A stretch of 64,000 nucleotides of DNA from Glandiceps talaboti (GCF_964340395.1 NC_135558.1:3445001-3509000), one strand, 5' to 3'; numbered from the stretch's first letter, positions 24,218 to 33,522 are shown. The notes: generated by a model from the sequence alone, not told the origin. A program made the numbers and translations.

Positions 24218-26615
24218 ATGTATGTATGTATGTATGTATGTATGTATGTATGTATGTATGTATGTATGTATGTATGTATGTATGTATGTATGCATGCATG
24301 CATGCATGCATGCATGTATGTATGTATGTATGTATGTGAATGATAATTTATGTAATGTAACACAACTGTATTGTAACCAGTTTTGGGGTTGTGGCTAATT
24401 TGTACATTTTCAAATTGTAATTACCATATTTTCATATTATCAGACATAAGCATGGTATGAGAAATAAACAAGAGTACTACTAGTACTCGCAAAGTAAAGC
24501 AGGCTAGACAGATGGCTATGTGCATACATGTATTTGTATTAGTAAAGTATAGTATGTATACTGATATATGTTACAGCATTTAAATTCTCATGTTGATTAA
24601 TTTCCTGAGTGTAATAAACATTTCATGTAGAGTGTGATGAAGAGTTCACTGTTCAGGTCTTAGCTACGGTAAGATGTATATATTGGTTCTTACGCGTACT
24701 TAATTTTAAGTATTGGTACTGACATGTACATGCTGCTACTTACGTGTGCATGTCGGTACAGGATGACTCCATTCATCACCATTGATACAAGATGCTTTCC
24801 GAGAGCCAATCATTGAGAAACCAGGGTCGCAATGAAAGTGTACCTTTCTATTGACACCGTATTGCTGTCTCTGTCCTCGTATATATCCATGTATTGGATC
24901 AGCTGGTCTGGGACATGGCTGGCCTGAAAATAGAACATAACAGGGACCATCACTCCAGGAAATAGCTGTATTTTCATAAAAATTGGGTTCTCAGGAGAGT
25001 CAATATTTCATGATTTCACATTTCATAATTTTTTAAATTTTCACACAATTGCCAAGAAACACCAAATTTCACCTCTCTTGTTCTCACACTGGTCCACCAT
25101 TGCCTCATGGGACTTAATTAGCAGACATACATATTTATTAGATGCACACTGAATATTCATTACTATGTATCTACTGGTGATATAGGAGTCATGAATATTC
25201 AGTGTAGTTACATTACATTGTGTGTTACCATTCTCGTAGCCACATGTTTATATCATTTTTGTTTCACTGTCTTGCAAACCCCCGGGGCTCAGGTGGAAAC
25301 CCTTACGGTAATGTCATAGTAACGACAAACAAACAATTAATTTAGCCATCCCCCCCCCCCCCCCATGGCAGTTATCAGCATGCCTTTTTGTAGATATTTA
25401 CATAATATTTGCTATAAAAAGTATATGTAAATTATGTTGCTCTTGTACTTATGTCAATGAGGGCACATTTACATATTGACTTCATTTGAATATGGTCAGT
25501 TAGGCTTATGTACATTAACACTCCCCACTGTGACCAATCACTTTCAGTTAATTTTTTTTGTTGCTGTTGCTGGCAATACAAGTGTTTTGTGATCAAAGAT
25601 AAATATGGATTGTAATGTAAACAGGTACTTATGCTGACTCTTACCCTGACAAGTAATAATGCCACTAGTCCAACGACCTCGACGTGTACAATGCTTGTAT
25701 TCTGGCCCAACACGTGTATATCCAGGATTACAGACAAACCTTAATGTATAACCACTTTGATATGATGTCAGATCCTCTCCTTCAGCAGTCAAATAAACAA
25801 TTTCACCATTAGCAGGCACTTCTGGCTTACCACAATCTGGAAAGATACAATATGTCAGAAATCTTTTTAGAACTTACTGGCTCTATTTCAAGTTTAAACA
25901 ATGCCTTTTTTCTAGTATAAATAATGAATTTCTCAGCATGTTTTTAAAGCTGTATTGTTGGTTCCCCTTTGCTGAAGTCTATTTTGTCCTTTTCATCAAT
26001 TAAATAAACAATTACTATTTAGAATTGTATACTCGGTTATTTCCAATGTACCCTTTATATCCTAGGAAATTTTCTAGAAGTTTGACTATTTCCAACAAAG
26101 GCAGTTATTTGATACAGATTCAACTCTCATTAATATTATTCCAGCTTTGAAAAAACAAAAGATTATATAGTTTGGCCACTAGGAGTGCTGTTTGAAAAGA
26201 CAAAAGATTATATAGTTTGGCCACTAGGAGCACTGTTCAGAAGCAGCGCAAATACATGTAGCCTCCTTTCTCATGAAATTTTTACAGGGTTGTGTTGGCA
26301 ACATTTCGTTAAATTCTTGATGAACGGCAATCTCATTATCCCTCAAGTAGGGCGCCCTCTTGTGACAGTTTGGTTAAAAATGACTGTAAATGGCAAATTC
26401 AGTGATGTCTTGAAACAAAGTTTCTTGGTTTCATTCTAAATGCTGCTATTGCAAGCGGCACATTTCCTATAAGTTTTACACAGTCCAGAAAGGGTACTCA
26501 GAAATGAAAGACGAGCAAAGAATGTTAAAAAGCCCTTACCTTCTGCAGAGATAAGTCTTGTCAAGCTGAGAAAGTTCCACGCGAACAACACAAGTAGCAG
26601 TGTCAACCATGACAT
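11112..26615 (-). CDS. Bf: Complement factor B/C2-type protease, complete coding region
   Basis: Fifteen coding exons, in transcript order: 26615-26540, 25836-25645, 24923-24744, 23992-23765, 21675-21478, 20214-20035, 19456-19283, 18729-18482, 17803-17662, 17289-17161, 16306-16094, 14153-14023, 13155-13041, 12508-12296, 11566-11112. All junctions keep frame; product 957 aa. Domains: signal peptide 1-about 24, CCP1-6 26-409, linker, VWA about 463-640 with MIDAS D469-A-S-A-S473, Thr547/549 and D582, protease domain 672-957 with His717, Asp776, Ser897. In known systems factor B binds activated C3 through Mg2+ in the VWA MIDAS, is cut by factor D in the linker and forms the alternative-pathway C3 convertase. 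Cleavage site candidate RGR452-S453. D891 gives trypsin-like S1 specificity. Six CCPs is more than the three of vertebrate factor B. Secreted. Confidence 0.94.
11937..12290. mobile_element. Foldback element with dispersed tail
   Basis: 11937-12101 is an imperfect inverted repeat centred near 12019 (left TAATTATATCTTATTCCCCA, right GAGAATAACATAATTATA). The following 12102-12285 recurs in direct orientation at 58258-58458, including AGAATGACCAGAGTATATAT and TTTTTTGTTGAACCTGGCTC. It lies in the last factor B intron. Confidence 0.75.
12296..12508 (-). CDS. Bf: Factor B exon 14: catalytic Asp
   Basis: Donor GTAAAT, acceptor TTTCAG. Reads [20 protein letters not shown], then [13 protein letters not shown] with the catalytic Asp and RTLCLPN. 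Confidence 0.95.
12550..12810 (+). repeat. About 21-bp tandem repeat in factor B intron
   Basis: Units like TTTTGCTGTCTGTGTCATCAG and TTTCACTATCTTCATCAG repeat about twelve times and give open frames in all phases. It starts about 40 bp from the Asp exon and resembles that exon's own edge (TTTTTGCTCGTCATCTTCAT), so it may be exon-derived. Confidence 0.85.
13041..13155 (-). CDS. Bf: Factor B exon 13: catalytic His
   Basis: Reads [20 protein letters not shown], then [18 protein letters not shown]. Contains the AAHC His motif. 115 nt, phase 0 in and phase 1 out. Confidence 0.96.
13320..13580. other. Intron segment resembling dispersed invertebrate repeat
   Basis: A 72-residue chance frame lies here. 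Wording such as GGTGTTTTCAAGGAAGTATTTG and ATCTCAGAGATACAGGTGG looks like a decayed dispersed element; no domain is recognisable. Confidence 0.3.
14023..14153 (-). CDS. Bf: Factor B exon 12: linker and protease N-terminus
   Basis: Donor GTAAGA at 14022, acceptor TAACAG. Reads (D)[17 protein letters not shown] then [19 protein letters not shown]. The free Cys of YTPC is placed like the Cys that ties the pro-region to a chymotrypsin-fold domain. R-IIGG is a canonical zymogen cleavage site. Confidence 0.95.
14165..15940 (+). repeat. 41-bp minisatellite in factor B intron
   Basis: Unit GGTAATCAAATCAGATACAC followed by ACCAAAACTAAGATTTCCTAT, about 23 copies in 14175-15132 and eight in 15600-15930. 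A block of several units (14200-14480) recurs at 14650-14900, showing higher-order duplication. The array starts about a dozen bases beyond the exon 12 acceptor. Confidence 0.95.
15136..15599. mobile_element. Insertion interrupting the 41-bp array
   Basis: About 460 bp with an internal imperfect direct duplication of about 150 bp (GCATGTCTGAGTTATTGCTT and GCATGTCTGAGTTATGGCTT, each followed by AATTCGCAAACAAAATGGCT), ending CAAGAAATGGCTGCGGACGG. Flanked by array units on both sides. No coding motif. Confidence 0.65.
16094..16306 (-). CDS. Bf: Factor B exon 11: C-terminal half of VWA
   Basis: Reads (G)[19 protein letters not shown], then [20 protein letters not shown] and [16 protein letters not shown] follows the MIDAS loop as in vertebrate factor B (NMGGDP). 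Confidence 0.94.
16508..16536 (+). repeat. (AC)n microsatellite
   Basis: About 14 AC units. Confidence 0.9.
16674..17072 (-). mobile_element. 5'-truncated LINE with 16-bp target duplication
   Basis: Minus-oriented 3' fragment of a non-LTR retrotransposon. Its frame reads [20 protein letters not shown] and [10 protein letters not shown], the zinc-knuckle-like C-terminus typical of such reverse transcriptases, and it ends in a (TTA)n-type tail. ATTGCCATTAATATAA flanks it at 16658-16673 and 17073-17088, an exact target-site duplication. Sits in a factor B intron. Confidence 0.9.
17161..17289 (-). CDS. Bf: Factor B exon 10: VWA with MIDAS Thr and Asp
   Basis: Reads (A)[16 protein letters not shown], then KKALFIITD(G). 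The acceptor at 17290-17291 was chosen because the nearer AG at 17282-17283 would create an in-frame stop. The result aligns without gaps to vertebrate NYEDHKLKSGTNTKKAL. Confidence 0.92.
17662..17803 (-). CDS. Bf: Factor B exon 9: VWA central strands
   Basis: Donor GTAGGT, acceptor TTACAG. Reads [20 protein letters not shown], then [11 protein letters not shown], matching vertebrate RYGLVTYAT and LNEINYE. Confidence 0.93.
18336..18362 (+). repeat. (AC)n microsatellite
   Basis: About 13 AC units in the intron between VWA exons. Confidence 0.9.
18482..18729 (-). CDS. Bf: Factor B exon 8: linker, cleavage site and MIDAS start
   Basis: Reads (A)[14 protein letters not shown], an amphipathic linker helix, [15 protein letters not shown] and [23 protein letters not shown] is the DxSxS MIDAS motif. 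RGR-SI sits where vertebrate KR-KI is cut by factor D. NIS and NSS are possible N-glycosylation sites. Confidence 0.95.
18969..19000 (+). repeat. Poly-C tract
   Basis: Run of C with single A interruptions in an intron. Confidence 0.85.
19008..19195 (+). repeat. Three to four copies of a 54-bp repeat
   Basis: ACAATACTTTGGCATTGTGG followed by TGTATCTAGCTAATG and a variable link; related to the large array at 20356-21478 but located in a different intron. Confidence 0.85.
19283..19456 (-). CDS. Bf: Factor B exon 7: CCP6
   Basis: Single-exon CCP: (A)[40 protein letters not shown]. Four Cys, Gly-Tyr and Trp in register; phase 1 at both ends. Confidence 0.95.
20035..20214 (-). CDS. Bf: Factor B exon 6: CCP5
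   Basis: Reads (E)[25 protein letters not shown] and [15 protein letters not shown], a regular CCP; phase 1 at both ends. Confidence 0.95.
20356..21477 (+). repeat. 57-60-bp array abutting the CCP4 splice donor
   Basis: About 20 units such as TACAATACCATGGCATTGTG then GTGTGTATCTAGCCAAGGTG, degrading rightward to TAGCATGTACAATACCTTGG units. The last unit merges into the CCP4 exon edge, where GTACAATACCTTGGCATTGTGG is the reverse complement of the donor plus the final codons. Confidence 0.9.
21478..21675 (-). CDS. Bf: Factor B exon 5: CCP4
   Basis: No Met-started frame marks it, but the exon reads (E)[47 protein letters not shown]. Acceptor TAACAG, donor GTATTG. Larger than usual because of insertions in two loops. 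Confidence 0.93.
21837..22192. mobile_element. 356-bp palindromic (foldback) element
   Basis: The two halves are imperfect reverse complements around the centre GTAC/GTAC at 22011-22018. Left end ATTAAAGTGGCCATATGGAT; right end ATCCATATGGCCAATTTAAT (near 22174-22192). Coordinates are symmetric about 22014.5. No clear target duplication. Confidence 0.85.
22676..23215. mobile_element. Segment bounded by inverted GGGACGAGTT arrays
   Basis: 22685-22770 carries at least five copies of ACTCGTCCCA-type motifs; 23100-23205 carries seven or more copies in the opposite orientation (TGGGACGAGTT). Both outer sides include a GGGACGAAATG variant. Between them is a CpG-richer cargo with an open plus frame (22637-23077) of 146 codons whose last hundred residues are not low complexity. 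Looks like an unknown transposon or its derivative. Confidence 0.65.
22780..23077 (+). CDS. Unknown ORF inside the inverted-array segment
   Basis: The non-repetitive part reads [20 protein letters not shown] and [20 protein letters not shown], ending CVMPI. I do not recognise it; it may be a remnant of a transposon protein or a captured sequence. No splice model suggested. Confidence 0.25.
23226..23500 (+). repeat. Three 86-bp direct repeats
   Basis: TTTACATAATGACTTCATTTGAATA begins at about 23233, 23319 and 23405, each followed by CCTTGGCAACCAATCAGTTT. A single related copy occurs near 25467-25545 and a short reverse match near 41978. Confidence 0.88.
23765..23992 (-). CDS. Bf: Factor B exon 4: CCP3
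   Basis: Reads (L)[44 protein letters not shown] hydrophilic insertion of about 18 residues after the first loop makes it the longest CCP of the protein (about 76 aa); NGT and NRT may be glycosylated. Confidence 0.94.
24085..24337 (+). repeat. (TATG)n microsatellite with (GT)n core
   Basis: TATG units, an internal GT run near 24172-24200, then TATG and TGCA variants. Confidence 0.97.
24744..24923 (-). CDS. Bf: Factor B exon 3: CCP2
   Basis: Reads (G)[32 protein letters not shown] and [12 protein letters not shown]. Donor GTAAGT, acceptor TTTCAG. Confidence 0.95.
25351..25364 (+). repeat. Poly-C tract
   Basis: Run of about 14 C in the intron between CCP1 and CCP2. Confidence 0.8.
25645..25836 (-). 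CDS. Bf: Factor B exon 2: CCP1
   Basis: Reads (D)[33 protein letters not shown] and [12 protein letters not shown](G). Acceptor TTCCAG, donor GTAAGA. Confidence 0.95.
26144..26240 (+). repeat. Tandem duplication of about 48 bp
   Basis: AAAAGATTATATAGTTTGGC plus CACTAGGAG occurs twice in tandem in the first coding intron of factor B. Confidence 0.85.
26540..26615 (-). CDS. Bf: Factor B exon 1: signal peptide
   Basis: ATG at 26615; reads [20 protein letters not shown] then LISAE, a hydrophobic secretion signal with cleavage likely near ISA-E. Donor GTAAGG. An AG at about 26634 (TTTATAG) suggests that a 5' UTR intron ends just upstream. Confidence 0.93.
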
Positions 26616-27269
26616 GGTTATCGTGCTTGATTCTATAAATAGAAACAAGCAAATATTAAATACAAAATCATACAGTATATATAAATAAAAACAAACAAAT
26701 ATTAAATACAAAAACATACAGTATCTATGAATAAAGAAATTACAAATTTTGCTGTTAGCTGAAAAAAAAAATGTTTCCAATAGCATGGCCACAATGAATA
26801 GGGTAGGTAGGTCAGGATTTAATCTTATTCTATTTTATTTTTATTTTTGAAAAATATTGCTTTGACCCAAATGAAATGTCAGTCAGAAGACCCCTTCTGT
26901 GATAGTTTGATGAAATTATATGCACAGACATTCACTGCTCTGCTTTAACTACAATATTTGTGGCACATTTGTTCAAACCAAATATTTGCTTGCAAAATTT
27001 TATATGTAGTTGTGAACAAATTATGCATAAATGAATTATCTGTAAATATTTCATTCATTTTTGATTTATGAATTTTGAAAGTCAAGTTGCATTTTGCAGA
27101 GAAACTGTAAAATCATTTAAATTGAAAGTTTGATTTAGTGCACACATTGTTTTCATCACTAGATTATAAATTTTTTTGTAAAATTTCCACTAGAATGAAA
27201 AATTCTTCCCACATATTTAGACATGAAACTATCTTACCATTTGTTCATTTCCAACATAAAACTCCTTTA

Positions 27270-28030
27270 TCAATCACCCCCCCCCCCCCGTTGAATATTA
27301 TTACCATTGTTTGTATTTACATTGACTTTCCATTTTTTAAAGTAATAGTTAAACCTATTTTGAGGTTCAACATTTGAATTTGAAATAATAACAATGTCGT
27401 CAGCAAATAATAAACAATTTAAATTTGAATTGAACAAACTGATTGAATCTGAGTGGCAAAAATTATCTGACACCCTTCTTTAACTCCGCTAGTTAATAAA
27501 ACATATTCAGTGCAGCCTTGGTTTGGTTGAATAGATTGTACCAAGTGGTAGAATTGCCTTCAACCATTAGCACCTCACATCACACACTATCAAATGCTTT
27601 ACAGAAGCCAACAAAACCTGCATAAATAAAGATAAGATGATATGCTAGCTTTATTTACAGAATGTAAACAGTCCTCCATCAGATGGCTAAAGGATTGTAC
27701 TGTATTCACTTTATTTCTGTATGTTATTTTTGGATGCTTTACCAGACTGTGTCTTCTTTTGCAGTGAGTGAACCTTTGCGATCACAGAAACAAGTGTAAT
27801 TTTACCCCTTTCATATATAGTTGGCTAAATACATCAATATTAATGATACTATTGCCATTTTATTGTATTCTGATAGGAATATTCTGAGGCATAACTCGGG
27901 AAAAGTGGTAATGCCTATATCAAAAGTTAAATCTTACAATAACATGTAATGCCCCATATAACGTACGTGCCTTATTCATTTCATTAATTAGATGTATCAT
28001 ATCAGGGCCTGGTGATTTTTGTTATTGTAA
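27270..28030 (-). mobile_element. Decayed LINE reverse transcriptase fragment
   Basis: Read on the minus strand from about 28020: KSPGPDMIHLINEM, GFVGFCKAFDS, then NCLLFADDIVIISNS (FADD catalytic motif) and YFKKWKVNVN. Several stops and frame breaks. It lies upstream of the factor B start codon, probably in a 5' intron or the promoter-side flank. Confidence 0.88.
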
Positions 28031-28471
28031 TTCAGTTGTGGTAAGTAATTTATTCGAACACATAATAATTCCCAGAGGAATTACTAAAGGTTTTGTTACA
28101 AAGCACAGCTGAAATGAGTATAAAGTATAAAAATTAAAATTAATAAAATAGTAATAATAATCGTTGTCTGGTCACATTTCATTTCATTTTGATTGGATTA
28201 ATAGCAACATCATGTTGACATTACTAGTATTTTACAGTAGTTTAGAAAACTCGTGCTTGCAGACTGAGCATTCGATAGATAACCAACCCGCTTACTTTTC
28301 CATGGACGAAACTCAACTCTGACATTCAGCCAGGGCCTTCGGGATCGCGGAACAATGTCAGCAGAATCGAGTCCCAACTTACTCCGCGTCTGCAAACAGG
28401 ACTCATGATTACTATGATACTTCCATATTTTGTCTGGCTCACCACGCCGACGAATACATGTTATGACATTG

Positions 28472-28495
28472 CCGACAACGACAACGACAACGACG

Positions 28496-28537
<42 letters not shown>
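28472..28537 (+). repeat. (GACAAC)n/(AAC)n microsatellite
   Basis: Gives a poly-Val run in a minus-strand chance frame (28210-28602). Confidence 0.93.
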
Positions 28538-28879
28538 TTGTCTAAACGCAAAGTACGTGTCCTACGCACCCCTAATACTATATACATGTAATAGTAATAC
28601 ATATATCATCTTTATTACTTAACAACATGCTGTGGAAAGCATGGTATAGTAAACACAATACAATACAATACAACTTACAAGACAAAAATACAATACACAT
28701 TACATATATCATATGGTGTCACCGATTTGAGAGCTTGCACACAGTACTGTACTAAGTAATAATCATATGATTGCCAGTTATAGCCCCCTCACTAGCACTG
28801 CACTCGGCGCTGATGTGCCCAAATAAAATATTCTATACACTTTAATCGTTGACGTTTCAGAGAGATCAACGTACTTACC

Positions 28880-29380
28880 TCTAGTACTAGAAGTTGCTGA
28901 TTAGTTGGGCAAAATCCTCAAATACGTAGGTATTTTCTACTGCTGGGAAGCTTCGAGGTGTCCAACACACACCGTGATAGTACTGATACGAAGATGCTCC
29001 GTTATCAAATGACGTGTAACAACGGGAAGACGAGCTTGGTGGGTAACTCTTCTGTGATATAATAAAAAGTCTTTATTCATAGAATAAGGAAGGACAAATG
29101 TGGTTTGTTCGGCTTCGCGTCCCCAGATCCGTGCTTCTGAGAATGCCAATGGAAATCTGATACATCGCTGGAGATTATCTAAATGGACAATAAACAGGAA
29201 GAAGTGATTAATCGACTTCCTGCAGGGCAACGGCCACTGGCCAGGGTAGCTGGGATGGTGTTCGCAGCTAATCAGGAAAACATCTGATATGGCACGAGTA
29301 CCACATCTAGGGCATCGTGATTCGTAAAGCAGCTCATGGGGCCAGTTTTGGGGGCTCGAAACTTTTGGACTATGCACCAA
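28880..29380 (-). other. Possible factor B 5' UTR exon and promoter side, with a 147-codon ORF
   Basis: On the minus strand a strong donor (TAGAG/GTAAGTACG) lies at 28878-28879 and an acceptor lies just upstream of the factor B ATG, so a non-coding first exon here is plausible. The same stretch has a 147-codon frame (29380-28937) with SRCPRCGTRAISDVFLISC. That spacing of Cys recalls LINE C-termini, so it could be a transposon relic rather than a gene. Confidence 0.35.
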
Positions 29381-29814
29381 GTAGCATGCGTCCGCGTACG
29401 TATCAACTGCGATTCAGATTAGCGTCGATGATTGGATAGCAAATACAGCCACGTGATAAAAGTTTTGGACCAATCTATTCCTCGAATGGGTATAAAATGT
29501 ATGGTAAATGGGGGTGATTATGTTTCAACGTGCGATGCATATGATATGTTCAAGCTCAGACCAGCTCTGAGGTTCATCGAAACATCTATCTGACAAACTC
29601 GTGTCTTACCATATATAAATAAACTTAATCACAAACTTAATATCAAAGTAAAATACGAAAGAGCAGTTTGAAAACGCTTAAACATACAGCTTATCTGCAA
29701 CGATCGAGGGCGCACTCCATGATCATAGCCCTGCATGCAGTCTGGCAGTCTGGCAGTGACAGTCTCCCACTAGTGAAGAATGGCTTTACATGTAAAATAT
29801 ACAAGAGAACTTAC

Positions 29815-30047
29815 GGTATGGCATCAATCTGATTAAAATCTGATGTTAGATAGGCTGGTATTCCTGTATTTACCTTTATTCCATCGTTATTGCGTCTTTT
29901 ACGTGAGTTTTTTTTTTCCTGGACGGAAAGGCGTTCGTCCAGGAAAAAAAAAAACTCACGTAAAAGACGCAATAACGATGGAATAAAGGTAAATACAGGA
30001 ATACCAGCCTATCTAACATCAGATTTTAATCAGATTGGGTATGGCAT
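29815..30047. mobile_element. Near-perfect foldback MITE with 10-bp target duplication
   Basis: Element 29825-30037 (213 bp): arms of about 101-102 bp differ only by one base in a T/A homopolymer, loop about 10 bp (GAAAGGCGTT). The ends are CAATCTGATTAAAATCTG and its complement. GGTATGGCAT flanks it exactly at 29815-29824 and 30038-30047. No coding capacity; a ten-base duplication fits a Mutator-like mechanism better than a TA-duplicating one. Confidence 0.93.
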
Positions 30048-30079
30048 GGTACTTCTTAGGGAACAAGCAGAGTTTGCGA

Positions 30080-30156
30080 CAGGGGGGGGGACTGAGGAGA
30101 AATTGGGGTGGGGGTTGGGGCTTGATGGTCTCAGTGAAAGTGGGGGGGGGGGGATT
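30080..30156 (+). repeat. G-run cluster
   Basis: Runs of 4 to 13 G separated by short loops (GGGGTGGGGGTTGGGG among them), a candidate G-quadruplex just beside the foldback element and in the divergent intergenic region. Confidence 0.7.
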
Positions 30157-30189
30157 GTCGACATGAAATATTTTGCTTTATCATTATGA

Positions 30190-31347
30190 TTTATGATTAG
30201 TTAACCATATAGGCTTATAGCGGTCGTTTACCAAGTACATTTCATTGCAAATTTCTCCGCAACAGGTTTTTAAACTATATATTGAATATTACCATGGTGA
30301 GTGAACTTGCGCGATCACAAATACGACAATATTATCGATATTTTATTGTATTCTGATAGAAACATTCTGATACATATCTCGGGAAACAAGTGCCTGTGAT
30401 GAGGCGGGTGACTGCCGAGATTGTGTTTCTGTATGTCAACATTACTGGCAGTATTTATTGGGTTATCATTTAGACATTCAACACAATAGGAAAGTTGCTG
30501 TCTAAAACAGTAAATATTAAAATTGGCCTATATACAACTATACAATCTTCAAACAGTGTCAATAAACTTTGCTTAAATTATGATAAATCTTCTCATAGCC
30601 CTACTTAATGCTTGCATTATCCAGGCTTAATCAGTGGGTCCATGTCATTCACACCCCCACCCCCACCCCAGCCATCAGAAGTGATGATGCCTATACGTTT
30701 GTTAGGTCATGTGAAATCCCAGTTTACAATTTGTCCCATGAGAAACTATATTTCACTGGCAAACCATAACACACATTAATACACAGACTCTAGTGTGGTT
30801 TGTTGCATTTGTCAGTCCTAGCTGTGTCTATACTACACTCCTATGGTGGAGTCACCATTCCTTGCTGTATTTAACTCAGCATATCAATATTTTCATAGAC
30901 TTTAAATTGTTACTTGAATGGTAAAAATTTTAATTTCATAATAAGTATTACATATTTACATAGTTTGTTCTGTGATAGATTTAACATCCTACTTTTTATT
31001 CCATATTTTTCATTCCTAGCTACATTTTAGTGCATATAAATATTTTCATAGACTTGTTGCGTGAATGGTAAAAATTTTAATTTCAATTTAGAATAACAAA
31101 ATATTTTAATTTTAGTTTGTTATGTGATAGATTGAACATTTTACATGTTTAGTGGCAGTGATGTGATCATAGATTTCATTCACTTGTTGTGTAGTGGTGT
31201 CTTTGAGAGAGTGTACACCACTTGCATTCACTAACATTATCAGAGAGAAGTACCTGTATTCATATTGGACTGTCGTACACACATTGAGCACCTACATATA
31301 CAGAAACTCAGAACTGTGATGGTCATAGTTGTCTGTTGATTTCCACC
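30190..31347. other. Divergent intergenic region upstream of the mosaic gene
   Basis: AT-rich, with a duplicated stretch (CATATCAATATTTTCATAGA at about 30882 and CATATAAATATTTTCATAGA at about 31034). It should hold the promoter of the plus-strand gene; no certain TATA box could be assigned. Confidence 0.4.
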
Positions 31348-31438
31348 ATGCCACCATCTTGTAGTCATTGGATCTTTTACCTTACAGTGGGACTTGCTGT
31401 TCTAAGACTAACAACACCTGAAGTTGCTGCTCAGTCAT
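31348..31438 (+). CDS. Mosaic gene exon 1: signal peptide
   Basis: ATG in context TTCCACCATGC. Reads MPPSCSHWIFYLTVGLAVLR then LTTPEVAAQS, a signal peptide with likely cleavage near VAA-Q. Donor GTAAGT at 31439. Confidence 0.88.
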
Positions 31439-33362
31439 GTAAGTTGTGCTTTCCTGGTCTAGTAGTAATGGTGTTAGTCTAGTTCCTAGTCGACGTGTTA
31501 CGATTACTACCATCATCTCCACATAGTGTAGTTCCTATATGATGTGTTACGATTACCACTGAGTTACCATTACTACCATTCACTGAGTGGAAATAATGGT
31601 AGTAATCATAACGCTTCATATAGGAACTATAGACTAAAGCAGTGTTTGGGCTGTCATTATTTCAGTTTAGACAAAGATTTCTGTACGTATTACTCAGAGT
31701 ATATCCCTTTTCAATGGTTGGAAAACATGCATAACAGTCTATAGTTTTGCATGTATGTAAATTTAATGGTGTGCAGTCGTAGCAATGATGATGTAGCTAG
31801 CATAGAACTAGAACTAAGTATAGGATGTTATTTTTGGTTTGTTTTCCCACGTCTGTTATTGAACTTTTTTTTATTTAAAAAAAAGGGGGGGGGGGTTTAA
31901 TTGAATTGATATTCTGTAGCACTTTGTTGATGTGGACTAGTTTACCTTTTTACATCTCCTGTCATAAGCAAATGCCATTGTTTAGTTTTTAATTTGCATT
32001 TTTAGATCCTTTCCCCAGTAAGGGATGGAAATATGGGAACTTTTATTTGAACCAGACATATTATTGCACTGAATTGAATTCGTTTCAAAACTTATAAAAC
32101 TTTCATGAAAATTTCACACATTATACTGAAATATGACAGGTACAAGTTGATTACAAAATTTCAAATCAGTTTTACAAGTGGACACAAAAAATTTCACACT
32201 TGTAAACTTTCAAGTAGAGCTAACTATAGTAATTCATAGATGTTGCTAATAAATGCTATTCTTTTCAGTGACTTGTTTACTGTTACAGTATGTGTTACTA
32301 TCCCATATTTCATAGCTGTCTGCCATTCTTTTTATATACTTGTGTACAATTTATTAGTTTCCCATAATTCTTTAATAGCTGATTTGCTGCCATTCTTTTT
32401 GATGCATGTTTTCATAATACTGTATGTTACTTACTATCCCATAATTCATAACTGTTGCTGGCATTCTTTTTGATGTTTTTTAAAGTGTGTTACTATCCCA
32501 TAATTCATAAGTATCGCTGCCATTCTTTTTTTTTACGGTATGTGTCATAATCCCAAGTCATAGTATGTCATTGATTGCTTTCTTTCTTTAGATATTTGAA
32601 CCCAATGTATATTTTCTCAGCATTCCTAGCTGTCACTGTCATTCTTTTCAGATACTTGTACCCAATATGATGCATTCTACACATTACAACATCAGTGTGG
32701 AGTACCTTGTAACTCACATGACGATTGTGGGAATGGTGAAGAATGTCTGTGTGATGGCAAATGTGGTTTAAGTTGTCTAGTGGAAGGTAAGACGTTCCTA
32801 TCTTGCTATCAAGTCACTCAGAGGAATATCAAACTATATACAGCTGTTTACCAATATTTGCAATTTATAAATTTGATATCCAGAACAGAAATGTCCCAGA
32901 CTAAGACAGACATACTTTTTTTGTAGTGGCTCAAAATGATATAAAATTGGGTTTTCTTGTGAGCTATTACATCATTGATTAGTAATGGTTATAGGGAACA
33001 CCAAATTTTGTCATGTAATTTGTGAAATATGGTAGATATTGATGCAAGATACATTTTGCAAATGTCAACAAACTGTAAACTGGGTCCTTTTACTTTGTAG
33101 CCAGGCTGTTTTCAGGTCTGATAGCTCTCATATCTTCATTCAACTGGTTTGATTCCTGTATCAAGTTGATGTTGCAAAGTGGAGATATTTGCTCTGCAAG
33201 GTAACATGGATATGTCAACATGAATATGTACAAATGAACATGAATGCAACATATGAACTCCTCGTGTACAAATGTGGTGGACATAGAACATCAAAAACAA
33301 ATTACAGAGTTTACACACACCTACCTTATTTATTTTATTTATTTTATTTATTTGTTTTTTTA

Positions 33363-33450
<88 letters not shown>

Positions 33451-33472
33451 CATTCATTCATTCATTCATTTG

Positions 33473-33522
<50 letters not shown>

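Noticed and set aside
28210-28602. 130-residue minus-strand frame with a poly-Val run
   Set aside because: Driven by an AAC/GACAAC microsatellite; the remainder shows no domain or splice support.
29890-30189. 99-residue ORF at the foldback element
   Set aside because: Spans the hairpin loop and a G-run; no coding signature.
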